A stretch of 64,000 bases of DNA from Primulina eburnea (lineage: Eukaryota > Streptophyta > Magnoliopsida > Lamiales > Gesneriaceae). Below the pieces are notes generated by a model. It had not been told where the DNA came from and did no database searches. It saw nothing but the letters and a program-made list of their open reading frames with translations. The stretch covers positions 19,701,071 to 19,765,070 of the forward strand of contig NC_133104.1 of the NCBI RefSeq assembly GCF_022965805.1, written 5' to 3'. The position numbers and the translations under genes were made by a program. Shown here in pieces: positions 1 to 11,624 of the stretch; the first letter of the stretch is position 1, and the number at the start of each line of letters is the position of its first letter.

Positions 1-133
1 TGCGCGGAGCGTCCAGAACCATTGGCGCATATGCGCGAGTTTAGTGGCGCATATGCGCGAGTGCTAAATCTGCCGAGACAGTAGGTTCGGCGCATATGCG
101 CGAGTAATGCCGCGCATATGCGCGAGACGTGTA
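1..133 (+). repeat. GCGCATATGCGC palindrome cluster in F1 U3
   Basis: About five copies of a short motif built on the perfect palindrome GCGCATATGCGC or a near variant, spaced about 20-45 bp apart. The cluster lies just upstream of a TATA-like run, as expected for U3 enhancer or regulatory repeats. The window start cuts it; F2 has a longer version with about ten copies. Confidence 0.8.
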
Positions 134-170
134 TTGCAAAGAACAAGCCATGTGTTCGAAACATGCAAAG

Positions 171-178
171 TATATATA
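171..178 (+). promoter_or_regulatory. Putative TATA box of F1 LTR
   Basis: TATATATA lies about 40 bp downstream of the palindrome cluster. The equivalent position in F2 (11612-11624) is also a TA run. This is a positional inference only. Confidence 0.5.
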
Positions 179-3152
179 TGATTTGCCTCGATTTCTTCTC
201 AATTGCAGCAGAAGGGTTCGAGATTTCAGAGGGAAGAAAAGCTTTCAACTTTCTTTTCACTTTCAAATTGTGATTTTGCAAGATTTAGCAATCCAAAATT
301 AAATCCGACTTCGCTTTTGAACTCCTCTCTTTATTAGCTACAAGGTGATGTAAGTTTTCTTCAATTCCAGCATGTTTTGAAATATATATGTTGGGAGAAT
401 TATGGTTTAAGCTTTAGAATGTGTTTTTGTAGTTATTGACACCGTAGAAATACAATCAGATTGAAGAACGGATATCGTATGCTATTATTACGATTTTCAG
501 CATGTATAGAATGAAGTATATGCAGATTTTGAGATCTTGACTTGGATATTGTGATGATTATGAATTGAGGATATAGTTTTGTGTTGATTATGTTGTATTG
601 ATTTGACCGGTGTCGAGAATTACGTCGTTATGCCGTCAAATTGTATCAAGATCAAGTATTGAGAGTGGATAGGTGTTGATTTGGATTAGTAATTGATAAA
701 TTGTGTATCAACATTCCATTTCAGATTCATCTTACCTCGCTTCGACATCGAGACCTCGACATCGATAAAGGTTTAACAAAAAAAGGTATAAGTCATGTTT
801 TGTTTGGGGGAGATGTAACTCAAATAAGATATTATTTGAGTTTCCCAACCAAAATCACATACTAGTATTATTAGATATATTGTAACATGTTTATGAATTG
901 TGTATAGCATTATATTCAATCTTTTAACATGTTTATGCTTTGATTTCCGAATTGTATTCAAGCATGTATGATCAGGGTGATATTCAGATATGAATATGAT
1001 TATACTTTGTTTACATATTGATATTCATTGCATCTAAGATAGGAGAGTCTTTGACAGGCATTGTCAAATAGCTAGTCGTTTCGGTGTATCTCAGCATAGG
1101 AGTAGGTATTACTCCTATTTCCGCCGTTGATACAGCTCAGACCGAAGTCTAGGAATGAGACATACATTACCCCGATTGGAGGGTAGGTAGTGACGTCTTA
1201 TTCACACCGGGATCCCTAGAGTTCTAGTCGAGTCGAGTCCAGACATGGTTTGATTCGCATTGCATTGCATGTGCATTTGATGTCATTCATGATAGCATGG
1301 TTCATGTTTAATTGATTATATGCATGTATACATGTTTATACTGGGATTTGTTCTCACCGGTTTTCCGGCTGTTGTTATGTCTGTATGTGTGCATAACAAC
1401 AGGTGGGGCAGGATCTGGGTCACGCAGAGGATGAGAGATGGACATAGCGTGGTGATCTCGGGCATAGCAGAAGAACTAGTAGTTGTACTTTTGGCATGTA
1501 CTGTATTTAATTACTAGTTGTCGAATATGGTTTGGAACCAGACATATTTGTATCTTATGTTTGTATATTATGTTGTTGAATAACATAGAGACTTCTTATG
1601 TTAGCTTTCATTTGAGTTAATGTAAAAAGAAAAATTTGACCAACTTTTTATATTAATGATCCGTTTTAATCCCAAAGAAAAGAATTAGAGCCCGGGTCCC
1701 CACATGGATTGAAAATTTTGTGGACTTTATTTTGGGGTTGCCTAGGACGAAGAAAGGATGTATTCTATTTTTGTAGTTGTGGATAGATTCTCTAAGATGG
1801 CACATTTTATAGCTTGTCATGAAACCGATGATGCTTCAAACATTGCGTATTTGTTCTTTAGAGAAGTCGATAGGTTGCATGGCATGCCTAGGACTATTGT
1901 TTCTCGTCGCAATGTTAAATTTTTGAGTTACTTTTGGAATAATTTATGGGCTAAACTTGGCACAAAATTGTTGTTTTCTACTACTAGTCATCCTCAAACG
2001 GATGGACAAACTGAAGTTGTCAATAGAACTTTGGGAACACTTTTTCGTGCTATTCTTAAAAGAAACTTGGATTGACATTTCTATGGACTTTAGTTTGGGG
2101 TTGCCTAGGCCTAAGAAGAGGAGGGATTCTATTTTTGTTATTGTGGATAGATTTTCTAAGATAGCACATTTTATAGCTTGTCATAAAAGCGATGATGCTT
2201 CAAACATTGCGGATTTGTTCTTTAGAGAAGTCGTTAGGTTGCATGGCATGCCTAGGACTATTGATTCTGGTCGCGATGTTAAATTCTTGAGTTACTTTTG
2301 GAAGACTTTATTGGCTGAAATTGGCACAAAATTGTTGTTTTCTACTACTTGTCATCCTCAAACTGATGGACAAACTGAATTTGTCAATAGAACTTTGGGA
2401 ACACCTTTGCGTGCTATTCTTAAAAAGAACTTGGATTGACAATTCTATGGACTTTATTTTGGGGTTGCCTAGGACTAAGAAGGGGAGGGATTCTATTTTT
2501 GTTATTGTGGATAGATTCTCTAAGATGGCACATTTTATAGCTTGTCATAAAACCGATGATGCTTCAAACATTGCGGATTTGTTCTTAAAGAAGTTGCTAG
2601 GTTGCTTGGCATTCCTAGGACTATTGTTTCTGTTCGCGATGTTAAATTCTTGAGTTACTTTTGGAAGACTTTATGGGCTGAACTAGGCACAAAATTGTTG
2701 TCTTCTACTACTTGTCATCCTCAAACTGATGGACAAACTGAAGTTGTCAATAGAACTTTGGGAACACCATTGCGTGCTATTCTTAAAAAGAACTTGGATT
2801 GACATTTCTATGGACTTTATTTTGGGGTTTCCTAGGACTAAGAAGGGGAGGGATTCTATTTTCGTTGTTGTGGATAGATTCTCTAAGATGGCACATTTTA
2901 TAGCTTGTCATAAAACCGATGATGCTTCAAACATTGCGGATTTGTTTTTTAGAGAAGTCGCTAGATTGCATGGCATGCCTAGGACTATTGTTTCTCGTCG
3001 CAATGTTAAATTCTTGAGTTACTTTTGGAATACTTTATGGGCTAAACTTGGCACAAAATTGTTGTTTTCTACTACTTGTCATCCTCAAACTGTAGTTGTC
3101 AATAGAACTTTGGTAACACTTTTGCGTGCTATTCTTAAAAAGAACCTGGATT

Positions 3153-4607
3153 GACAATTCTATGGACTTTATTTTGGGGTTGCCTAGAACTAAGAAGGGA
3201 TGTATTCTATTTTTGTTGTTCTGGATATATTCTCTAAGATGGCACATTTTATAGCTTGTCATGAAACCGATGATGCTTCAAACATTGCGTATTTGTTCTT
3301 TAGAGAAGTCGATAGGTTGCATGACATGCCTAGGACTATTGTTTCTCGTCGCAATGTTAAATTTTTGAGTTACTTTTGGAATAATTTATGGGCTAAACTT
3401 GGCACAAAATTGTTGTTTTCTACTACTTGTCATCCTCAAACAGATGGACAAACTGAAGTTGTCAATAGAACTTTGGGAACACTTTTTCGTGCAATTCTTA
3501 AAAGGAACTTGGATTGACATTTCTATGGACTTTAGTTTGGGGTTGCCTAGGCCTAAGAAGAGGAGGGATTCTATTTTTGTTATTGTGGATAGATTTTCTA
3601 AGATAGCACATTTTATAGCTTGTCATAAAAGCGATGATGCTTCAAACATTGCGGATTTGTTCTTTAGAGAAGTCGTTAGGTTGCATGGCATGCCTAGGAC
3701 TATTGATTCTGGTCGCGATGTTAAATTCTTGAGTTACTTTTGGAAGACTTTATGGTCTGAAATTGACAAAAAATTGTTGTTTTCTACTACTTGTCATCCT
3801 CAAACTGATGGAAAAACTGAAGTTGTCAATAGAACTTTGGGAACACCTTTGCGTGCTATTCTTAAAAAGAACTTGGATTGACAATTCTATGGACTTTATT
3901 TTGGGGTTGCCTAGGACTAAGAAGGGGAGGGATTCTATTTTTGTTGTTGTGGATAGATTCACTAAGATGGCACATTTTATAGCTTGTCATAAAACCGATG
4001 ATGCTTCAAACATTGCGGATTTGTTCTTTAGAGAAGTTGCTAGGTTGCTTGGCATGCCTAGGACTATTGTTTCTGTTCGCGATGTTAAAGTCTTGAGTTA
4101 GTTTTGGAAGACTTTATGGGCTGAACTTGGCACAAAATTGTTGTTTTCTACTATTTGTCATCCTCAAACTGATGGACAAACTGAAGTTGTCAATAGAACT
4201 TTGGGAACACGTTTGCGTGCTATTCTTAAAAAGAACTTGGATTGACATTTCTATGGACTTTATTTTGGGGTTTCCTAGGACTAAGAAGGGGAGGGATTCT
4301 ATTTTCGTTGTTGTGGATAGATTCTCTAAGATGGCACATTTTATAGCTTGTCATAAAACCGATGATGCTTCAAACATTGCGGATTTGTTCTTTAGAGAAG
4401 TCGCTAGGTTGCATGGCATGCCTAGGACTATTGTTTCTCGTCGCAATGTTAAATTCTTGAGTTACTTTTGGAATACTTTATGGGCTAAACTTGGCTCAAA
4501 ATTGTTGTTTTCTACTACTTGTCATCCTCAAAAGGATGGACAAACTGAAGTTGTCAATAGAACTTTGGGAACACTTTTGCGTGCTATTCTTAAAAAGAAC
4601 CTGGATT
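3153..4607 (+). repeat. Higher-order repeat a-b-c-d, copy 2 (1455 bp)
   Basis: Four unit types in fixed order. Type a (3153-3515) has GGATGTATTC and an AAC-ATT-GCG-TAT stretch. Type b (3516-3879) has AAAAGCGATG and GATTCTGGTCGCG. Type c (3880-4243) has GTTGCTTGGC and GTTTCTGTTCGCG. Type d (4244-4607) has GGGTTTCCTAGG and CTCGTCGCAATG. The same order occurs at 1711-3152, where unit d has a small deletion, and at 7441-8895. Confidence 0.85.
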
Positions 4608-6060
4608 GACAATTCTATGGACTTTATTTTGGGGTTGCCTAGGACTAAGAAGGGATGTATTCTATTTTTGTTGTTGTGGATAGATTCTCTAAGATGGCAC
4701 ATTTTATAGCTTGTCATGAAACCGATGATGCCTCAAACATTGCGTATTTGTTCTTTAGAGAAGTCGATAGGTTGCATGGCATGCCTAGGACTATTGTTTC
4801 TCGTCGCAATGTTAAATTTTTGAGTTACTTTTGGAATAATTTATGGGCTAAACTTGGCGCAAAATTGTTGTATTCTACTACTTGTCATCCGCAAACGGAT
4901 GGACAAACTGAAGTTGTCAATATAACTTTGGGAACACTTTTGCGTGCTATTCTTAAAAAGAACTTGGATTGACATTTCTATGGACTTTAGTTTGGGGTTG
5001 CCTAGGCCTAAGAAGAGGAGGGATTCTATTTTTGTAGTTGTGGATAGATTCTCTAAGATGGCACATTTTATAGCTTGTCATAAAACCGATGATGCTTCAA
5101 ACATTGCAGATTTGTTCTTTAGAGAAGTCGCTAGGTTGCATGGCATGCCTAGGACTATTGTTTCTCGTCGCAATGTTAAATTCTTGAGTTACTTTTGGAA
5201 TACTTTATGGGCTAAAATTGGCACAAAATTGTTGTTTTCTACTACTTGTCATCCTCAAACGGATGGACAAACTGAGTTGTCAATAGAACTTTGGGAACAC
5301 TTTTGCGTGCTATTCTTAAAAAGAACCTGGATTGACAATTCTATGGACTTTATTTTGGGTTTGCCTAGGACTAAGAAGGGATGTATTCTATTTTTGTTGT
5401 TGTGGATAGATTCTCTAAGATGGCACATTTTATAGCTTGTCATGAAACCGATGATGCTTCAAACATTGCGTATTTGTTCTTTAGAGAAGTCGATAGGTTG
5501 CATGGCATGCTTAGGACTATTGTTTCTCGTCGCAATGTTAAATTTTTTAGTTACTTTTGGAATAATTTATAGGCTAAACTTGGCACAAAATTGTTGTTTT
5601 CTACTACTTGTCATCCTCAAACGGATGGACAAACTGAAGTTGTCAATAGAACTTTGGGAAAACTTTTGCGTGCTATTCTTAAAAGGAACTTGGATTGACA
5701 TTTCTATGGACTTTAGTTTGGGGTTGCCTAGGCCTAAGAAGAGGAGGGATTCTATTTTTGTTGTTGTGGATAGATTTTCTAAGATGGCACATTTTATAGC
5801 TTGTCCTAAAAGCGATGATGCTTCAAACATTGCGGATTTGTTCTTTAGAGAAGTCGTTAGGTTGCATGGCATGCCTAGGACTATTGATTCTGGTCGCAAT
5901 GTTAAATTTTTGAGTTACTTTTGGAAGACTTTAAGGGCTAAACTTGACACAAAATTGTTGTTTTGTACTACTTGTCATCCTCAAACGGATGGACAAACTG
6001 AAGTTGTCAATATAACTTTGGGAACACTTTTGCGTGCTATTCTTAAAAAGAACTTGGATT

Positions 6061-6714
6061 GACATTTCTATTGACTTTATTTTGGGGTTGTTGTGGATAG
6101 ATTCTCTAAGATGGCACATTTTATAGCTTGTCATAAAACCGATGATGCTTCAAACATTGCGGATTTGTTGTTTAGAGAAGTCGCTAGGTTGCATGGCATG
6201 CCTAGGACTATTGTTTCTCGTCGCAGTGTTAAATTTTTGAGTTACTTTTGGAATAATTTATGGGCTAAACTTGGCAGAAAATTGTTGTTTTCTACTACTT
6301 GTCATCCTCAAACGGATGGACAAACTGAAGTTGTCAATATAACTTTGGGAACACTTTTGTGTGCTATTCTTAAAAAGAACTTGGATTGACATTTCTATGG
6401 ACTTTATTTTGGGGTTGTTGTGGATAGATTCTCTAAGATGGCACATTTTATAGCTTGTCATAAAACCGATGATGCTTCAAACATTGCGGATTTGTTGTTT
6501 AGAGAAGTCGCTAGGTTGCATGGCATGCCTAGGACTATTGTTTCTCGTCGCAATGTTAAATTTTTGAGTTACTTTTGGAATAATTTATGGGCTAAACTTG
6601 GCAGAAAATTGTTGTTTTCTACTACTTGTCATCCTCAAACGGATGGACAAACTGAAGTTGTCAATAAAACTTTGGGAACACTTTTGCGTGTTGTTCTTAA
6701 AAAGAACTTGGATT
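6061..6714 (+). repeat. Two 327-bp deletion-variant units (type e)
   Basis: Units 6061-6387 and 6388-6714 lack the same 37 bp that normally follows GGGGTTG, so GGGGTTG joins directly to TTGTGGATAG. The same deletion recurs at 13377-13703, at 13704-13747 continued at 21768-22055, at 26634-26960 and at 38842-38977. One event has been amplified through the array. Confidence 0.85.
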
Positions 6715-7440
6715 GACATTTCTATGGACTTTAGTTTGGGGTTGCCTAGGCTTAAGAAGAGGAGGGATTCTATTTTTGTAGTTGTGGATAGATTCTCTAA
6801 GATGGCACATTTTATAGCTTGTCATGAAACCGATGATGCTTCAAACATTGCGGATTTGTTCTTTAGAGAAGTCGCTAGGTTGCATGGCATGCCTAAGACT
6901 ATTGTTTCTCGTCGCAATGTTAAATTTTTGAGTTACTTTTGGAATAAATTATGGGCTAAACTAGGGACAAAATTGTTGTTTTCTACTACTTGTCATCCTC
7001 AAACTGATAGACAAACTGAATTTGTCAATAGAACTTTGGGAACACCTTTTCGTGCTATTCTTAAAAAGAACTTGGATTGACAATTCTATGGACTTTATTT
7101 TGGGGTTGCCTAGGACTAAGAAGGTGAGGGATTCTATTTTGTTGTTGTGGATAGATTCTCTAAGATGGCACATTTTATAGCTTGTCATAAAACTGATGAT
7201 GCTTCAAACATTGCGGATTTGTTCTTTAGAGAAGTCCTAGGTTGCTTGGCATGCCTAGGACTATTGTTTCTGTTCGCGATGTTAAATTCTTGAGTTACTT
7301 TTGGAAGACTTTATGGGCTGAACTTGGCACAAAATTGTTGTTTTCTACTACTTGTCATCCTCAAACTGATGGACAAACTGAAGTTGTCAATAGAACTTTG
7401 GGAACACTTTTGCGTGCTATTCTTAAAAAGAACCTGGATT

Positions 7441-8895
7441 GACAATTCTATGGACTTTATTTTGGGGTTGCCTAGGACTAAGAAGGGATGTATTCTATTT
7501 TTGTAGTTGTGGATAGATTCTCTAAGATGGCACATTTTATAGCTTGTCATGAAACCGATGATGCTTCAAACATTGCGTATTTGTTCTTTAGAGAAGTCGA
7601 TAGGTTGCATGGCATGCCTAGGACTATTGTTTCTCGTCGCAATGTTAAAATTTTGAGTTACTTTTGGAATAATTTATGGGCTAAACTTGGCACAAAATTG
7701 TTGTTTTCTACTACTTGTCATCCTCAAACGGATGGACAAACTGAAGTTGTCAATAGAACTTTGGGAACACTTTTTCGTGCTAATCTTAAAAGGAACTTGG
7801 ATTGACATTTCTATGGACTTTAGTTTGGGGTTGCCTAGGCCTAAGAAGAGGAGGGATTCTATTTTTGTTATTGTGGATAGATTTTCTAAGATAGCACATT
7901 TTATAGCTTGTGATAAAAGCGATGATGCTTCAAACATTGCGGATTTGTTCTTTAGAGAAGTCGTTAGGTTGCATAGCATGCCTAGGACTATTGATTCTGG
8001 TCGCGATGTTAAATTCTTGAGTTACTTTTGGAAGACTTTATGGGCTGAAATTGGCACAAAATTGTTGTTTTCTACTACTTGTCATCCTCAAACTGATGGA
8101 CAAACTGAATTTGTCAATAGAACTTTGGGAACACCTTTGCGTGCTATTCTTAAAAAGAACTTGGATTGACAATTCTATGGACTTTATTTTGGGGTTGCCT
8201 AGGACTAAGAAGGGGAGGGATTCTATTTTTGTTGTTGTGGATAGATTCTCTAAGATGGCACATTTTATAGCTTGTCATAAAACCGATGATGCTTCAAACA
8301 TTGCGGATTTGTTCTTTAGAGAAGTTGCTAGGTTGCTTGGCATGCCTAGGACTATTGTTTCTGTTCGCGATGTTAAATTCTTGAGTTACTTTTGGAAGAC
8401 TTTATGGGCTGAACTTGGCACAAAATTGTTGTTTTCTACTACTTGTCATCCTCAAACTGATGGACAAACTGAAGTTGTCAATAGAACTTTGGGAACACCT
8501 TTGCGTGCTATTCTTAAAAAGAACTTGGATTGACATTTCTATGGACTTTATTTTGGGGTTTCCTAGGACTAAGAAGAGGAGGGATTCTATTTTCGTAATT
8601 GTGGATAGATTCTCTAAGATGGCACATTTTATAGCTTGTCATAAAACCGATGATGCTTCAAACACTACGGATTTGTTCTTTAGAGAAGTCGCTAGGTTGC
8701 ATGGCATGCCTAGGACTATTGTTTCTCGTCGCAATGTTAAATTCTTGAGTTACTTTTGGAATACTTTATGGGCTAAACTTGGCACAAAATTGTTGTTTTC
8801 TACTACTTGTCATCCTCAAACTGATGGACAAACTGAAGTTGTCAATAGAACTTTGGGAACACTTTTGCGTGCTATTCTTAAAAAGAACCTGGATT
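7441..8895 (+). repeat. Higher-order repeat a-b-c-d, copy 3 (1455 bp)
   Basis: Units a 7441-7803, b 7804-8167, c 8168-8531 and d 8532-8895 carry the same type-diagnostic bases as 3153-4607 and give exactly the same total length. Same-type units are visibly closer across copies than different types within a copy, the defining mark of higher-order satellite organisation. Confidence 0.85.
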
Positions 8896-10714
8896 GACAA
8901 TTCTATGGACTTTATTTTGGGGTTGCCTAGGACTAAGAAGGGATGTATTCTATTTTTGTTGTTGTGGATAGATTCTCTAAGATGGCACATTTTATAGCTT
9001 GTCATGAAACCGATGATGCCTCAAACATTGCGTATTTGTTCTTTAGAGAAGTCGATAGGTTACATGGCATGCTTAGGACTATTGTTTCTCGTCGCAATGT
9101 TAAATTTTTGAGTTACTTTTGGAATAATTTATGGGCTAAACTTGGCACAAAATTATTGTATTCTACTACTTGTCATTCTCAAACGGATGGACAAACTGAA
9201 GTTGTCAATATAACTTTGGGAACACTTTTGCGTGCTATTCTTAAAAAGAACTTGGATTGACATTTCTATGGACTTTAGTTTGGGGTTGCCTAGGCCTAAG
9301 AAGAGGAGGGATTCTATTTTTGTAGTTGTGGATAGATTATCTAAGATGGCACATTTTATAGCTTGTCTTGAAACCGATGATTCTTCAAACATGGCGGATT
9401 TGTTCTTTAGAGAAGTCGCTAGGTTGCATGGCATGCCTAGGACTATTGTTTCTCGTCGCAATATTAAATTTTTGAGTTACTTTTGGAATAATTTATGGGC
9501 TAAACTTGGCACAAAATTGTTGTTTTCTACTACTTGTCATCATCAAACGGATGGACAAACTGAAGTTGTCAATAGAACTGTGGGAACACTTTTTCGTGCT
9601 ATTCTTAGAAGGAACTTGGATTGACATTTCTATGGACTTTAGTTTGGGGTTGCCTAGGCCTAAGAAGAGGAGGGATTCTATTTTTGTTATTGTGGATAGA
9701 TTTTCTAAGATAGCACATTTTATAGCTTGTCATAAAAGCGATGATGCTTCAAACATTGCGGATTTGTTCTTTAGAGAAGTCGTTAGGTTGCATGGCATGC
9801 CTAGGACTATTGATTCTGGTCGCGATGTTAAATTCTTGAGTTACTTTTGGAAGACTTTATGGGCTGAAATTGGCACAAAATTGTTGTTTTCTACTACTTG
9901 TCATCCTCAAACTGATGGACAAACTCAATTTGTCAATAGAACTTTGGGAACACCTTTGCGTGCTATTCTTAAAAAGAACTTGGATTGAAAATTCTATGGA
10001 CTTTATTTTGGGGTTGCCTAGGACTAAGAAGGGGAGGGATTCTATTTTTGTTGTTGTGGATAGATTCTCTAAGATGGCACATTTTATAGCTTGTCATAAA
10101 ACCGATGATGCTTCAAACATTGCGGATTTGTTCTTTAAAGAAGTTGCTAGGTTGCTTGGCATGCCTAGGACTATTGTTTCTGTTCGCGATGTTAAATTCT
10201 TGAGTTACTTTTGGAAGACTTTATGGGCTGAACTTGGCACAAAATTGTTGTTTTCTACTACTTGTCATCCTCAAACTGATGGACAAACTGAAGTTGTCAA
10301 TAGAACTTTGGGAACACCTTTGCGTGCTATTCTTAAAAAGAACTTGGATTGACATTTCTATGGACTTTATTTTGGGGTTTCCTAGGACTAAGAAGGGGAG
10401 GGATTCTATTTTCGTAGTTGTGGATAGATTCTCTAAGATGGCACATTTTATAGCTTGTCATAAAACCGATGATGCTTCAAACATGACGGATTTGTTCTTT
10501 AGAGAAGTCGCTAGGTTGCATGGCATGCCTAGGACTATTGTTTCTCGTCGCAATGTTAAATTCTTGAGTTACTTTTGGAATACTTTATGGGCTAAACATG
10601 GCACAAAATTGTTGTTTTCTACTACTTGTCATCCTCAAACTGATGGACAAACTGAAGTTGTCAATAGAACTTTGGGAACACTTTTGCGTGCTATTCTTAA
10701 AAAGAACCTGGATT
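8896..10714 (+). repeat. Expanded higher-order repeat a-f-b-c-d (1819 bp)
   Basis: Units a 8896-9258, f 9259-9622, b 9623-9986, c 9987-10350 and d 10351-10714. One extra unit of type f is inserted relative to the four-unit repeat, as unequal exchange would produce. Confidence 0.8.
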
Positions 10715-11299
10715 GACAATTCTATGGACTTTATTTTGGGGTTGCCTAGGACTAAGAAGGGATGTATTCTATTTTTGTTGTTGTGGATAGATTCTCTAAG
10801 ATGGCACATTTTATAGCTTGTCATGAAACCGATGATGCTTCAAACATTGCGTATTTGTTCTTTAGAGAAGTCGATAGGTTGCATGGCATGCCTAGGACTA
10901 TTGTTTCTCGTCGCAATGTTAAATTTTTGAGTTACTTTTGGAATAATTTATGGGCTAAACGTGGCACAAAATTGTTGTTTTCTACTACTTGTCATCCTCA
11001 AACGGATGGACAAACTGAAGTTGTCAATAGAACTTTGGGAAAACTTTTGCGTGCTATTCTTAAAAAGAACTTGGATTGACATTTCTATGGACTTTAGTTT
11101 GGGGTTGCCTAGGCCTAAGAAGAGGAGGGATTCTATTTTTGTTGTTGTGGATAGATGTAAGGCTCAAAGATTTAGTTATCATAATCAGATGGATTCGTTG
11201 ATAATTAAGATGATTGTAGATGTATTTCATTGGACTAGAAAAGAAAGGGGAATGTATAATAAAGATGTGAAAGATAGTCAAAAGAATAAGTAAGGCCGA

Positions 11300-11570
11300 A
11301 GCTATGGCGCATATGCGCGAAGGAATGCGCGCATATGCATGAGAATTCCAGTAGCATTGGCGCATATGCGCGGAAAGAGTGGCGCATATGCGCGACATGT
11401 ACAGTAGCCTTGGCGCATATGCGCGAGAGTAGTGGCGCATATGCGCGGAGCGTCCAGAACCATTGGCGCATATGCGCGAGTTTAGTGGCGCATATGCGCG
11501 AGTGCTAAAATCTACGAGACAGTAGGTCTCGCGCACATGCGCGAGTAATGCCGCGCATTTGCGCGAGACG
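11300..11570 (+). repeat. GCGCATATGCGC palindrome cluster in F2 U3
   Basis: About ten copies of a motif centred on GCGCATATGCGC, some degenerate (GCGCACATGCGC, GCGCATTTGCGC), spaced about 20-45 bp. A TA-rich run follows at 11612. The position corresponds to the GC-rich clusters of LTRs A, B and D, but the motif differs. Confidence 0.85.
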
Positions 11571-11611
11571 TGTGCTTCAAAGGGTGAGCCATGTGTTCGA
11601 AACATGCAAGG

Positions 11612-11624
11612 TATATATATATAT
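11612..11624 (+). promoter_or_regulatory. Putative TATA box of F2 LTR
   Basis: A TATATATATATAT run lies directly downstream of the palindrome cluster and matches 171-178 in F1. The transcription start cannot be placed from sequence alone. Confidence 0.45.

Larger units (their letters stand above)
1..1704 (+). mobile_element. F1: partial Ty3/gypsy LTR, left end outside window
   Basis: The sequence ends in GGGTCCCCACA and then passes directly into integrase-array sequence, with no primer-binding site after it. It is therefore either a solo LTR or the 3' LTR of a + strand element. It aligns with the complete LTR F2, its first base matching about 11442. It shares with LTRs A and B a block around 1340-1430 that runs from the CTGGGATTTGTTCTCACC region to the GGTGGGGCAGG region, so F, A and B are related LTR families. 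The small ORFs in it have no recognisable domain. Confidence 0.85.
5334..10714 (+). repeat. Super-repeat of 15 units (5381 bp)
   Basis: The unit order is a, b', e, e, f, c', a, b, c, d, a, f, b, c, d. A second copy starts at 10715 with the same a-b'-e-e-f-c'-a-b-c order once insertions F2 and A are removed. Corresponding sites such as 6598/21939, 7488/22829 and 7687/23028 are all 15341 bp apart. That equals 5381 plus F2 (1931), A (8020) and 9 bp of duplicated target sites. Both copies start with an a unit carrying the otherwise rare variant GGGAAAACTTTTGCG. Confidence 0.8.
1705..11155 (+). repeat. Integrase-core tandem array, block 1 (~27 units of ~364 bp)
   Basis: Head-to-tail units begin with GACATTTCTATGGAC or GACAATTCTATGGAC and end with AACTTGGATT. 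Starts include 2074, 2438, 2801, 3153, 3516, 3880, 4244, 4608, 4971, 5334, 5697, 6061, 6388, 6715, 7079, 7441, 7804, 8168, 8532, 8896, 9259, 9623, 9987, 10351, 10715 and 11078. Most are 362-364 bp; two are 327 bp. Translated in one frame, a unit reads as the rve core of a gypsy integrase, with landmarks [34 protein letters not shown] and LRAILKKNL. The frame shifts by one base per unit and a TGA lies at each junction, so no protein spans two units in the integrase frame. The repeated ~160-codon ORFs mostly begin at TTG in the wrong frame. It is satellite-like, not a gene family. Confidence 0.93.

Noticed and set aside
11300..11570. CRISPR-like repeat/spacer pattern
   Set aside because: Repeats are short palindromes with uneven spacing inside a eukaryotic LTR; no cas genes. 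The same applies to the GC-motif clusters.
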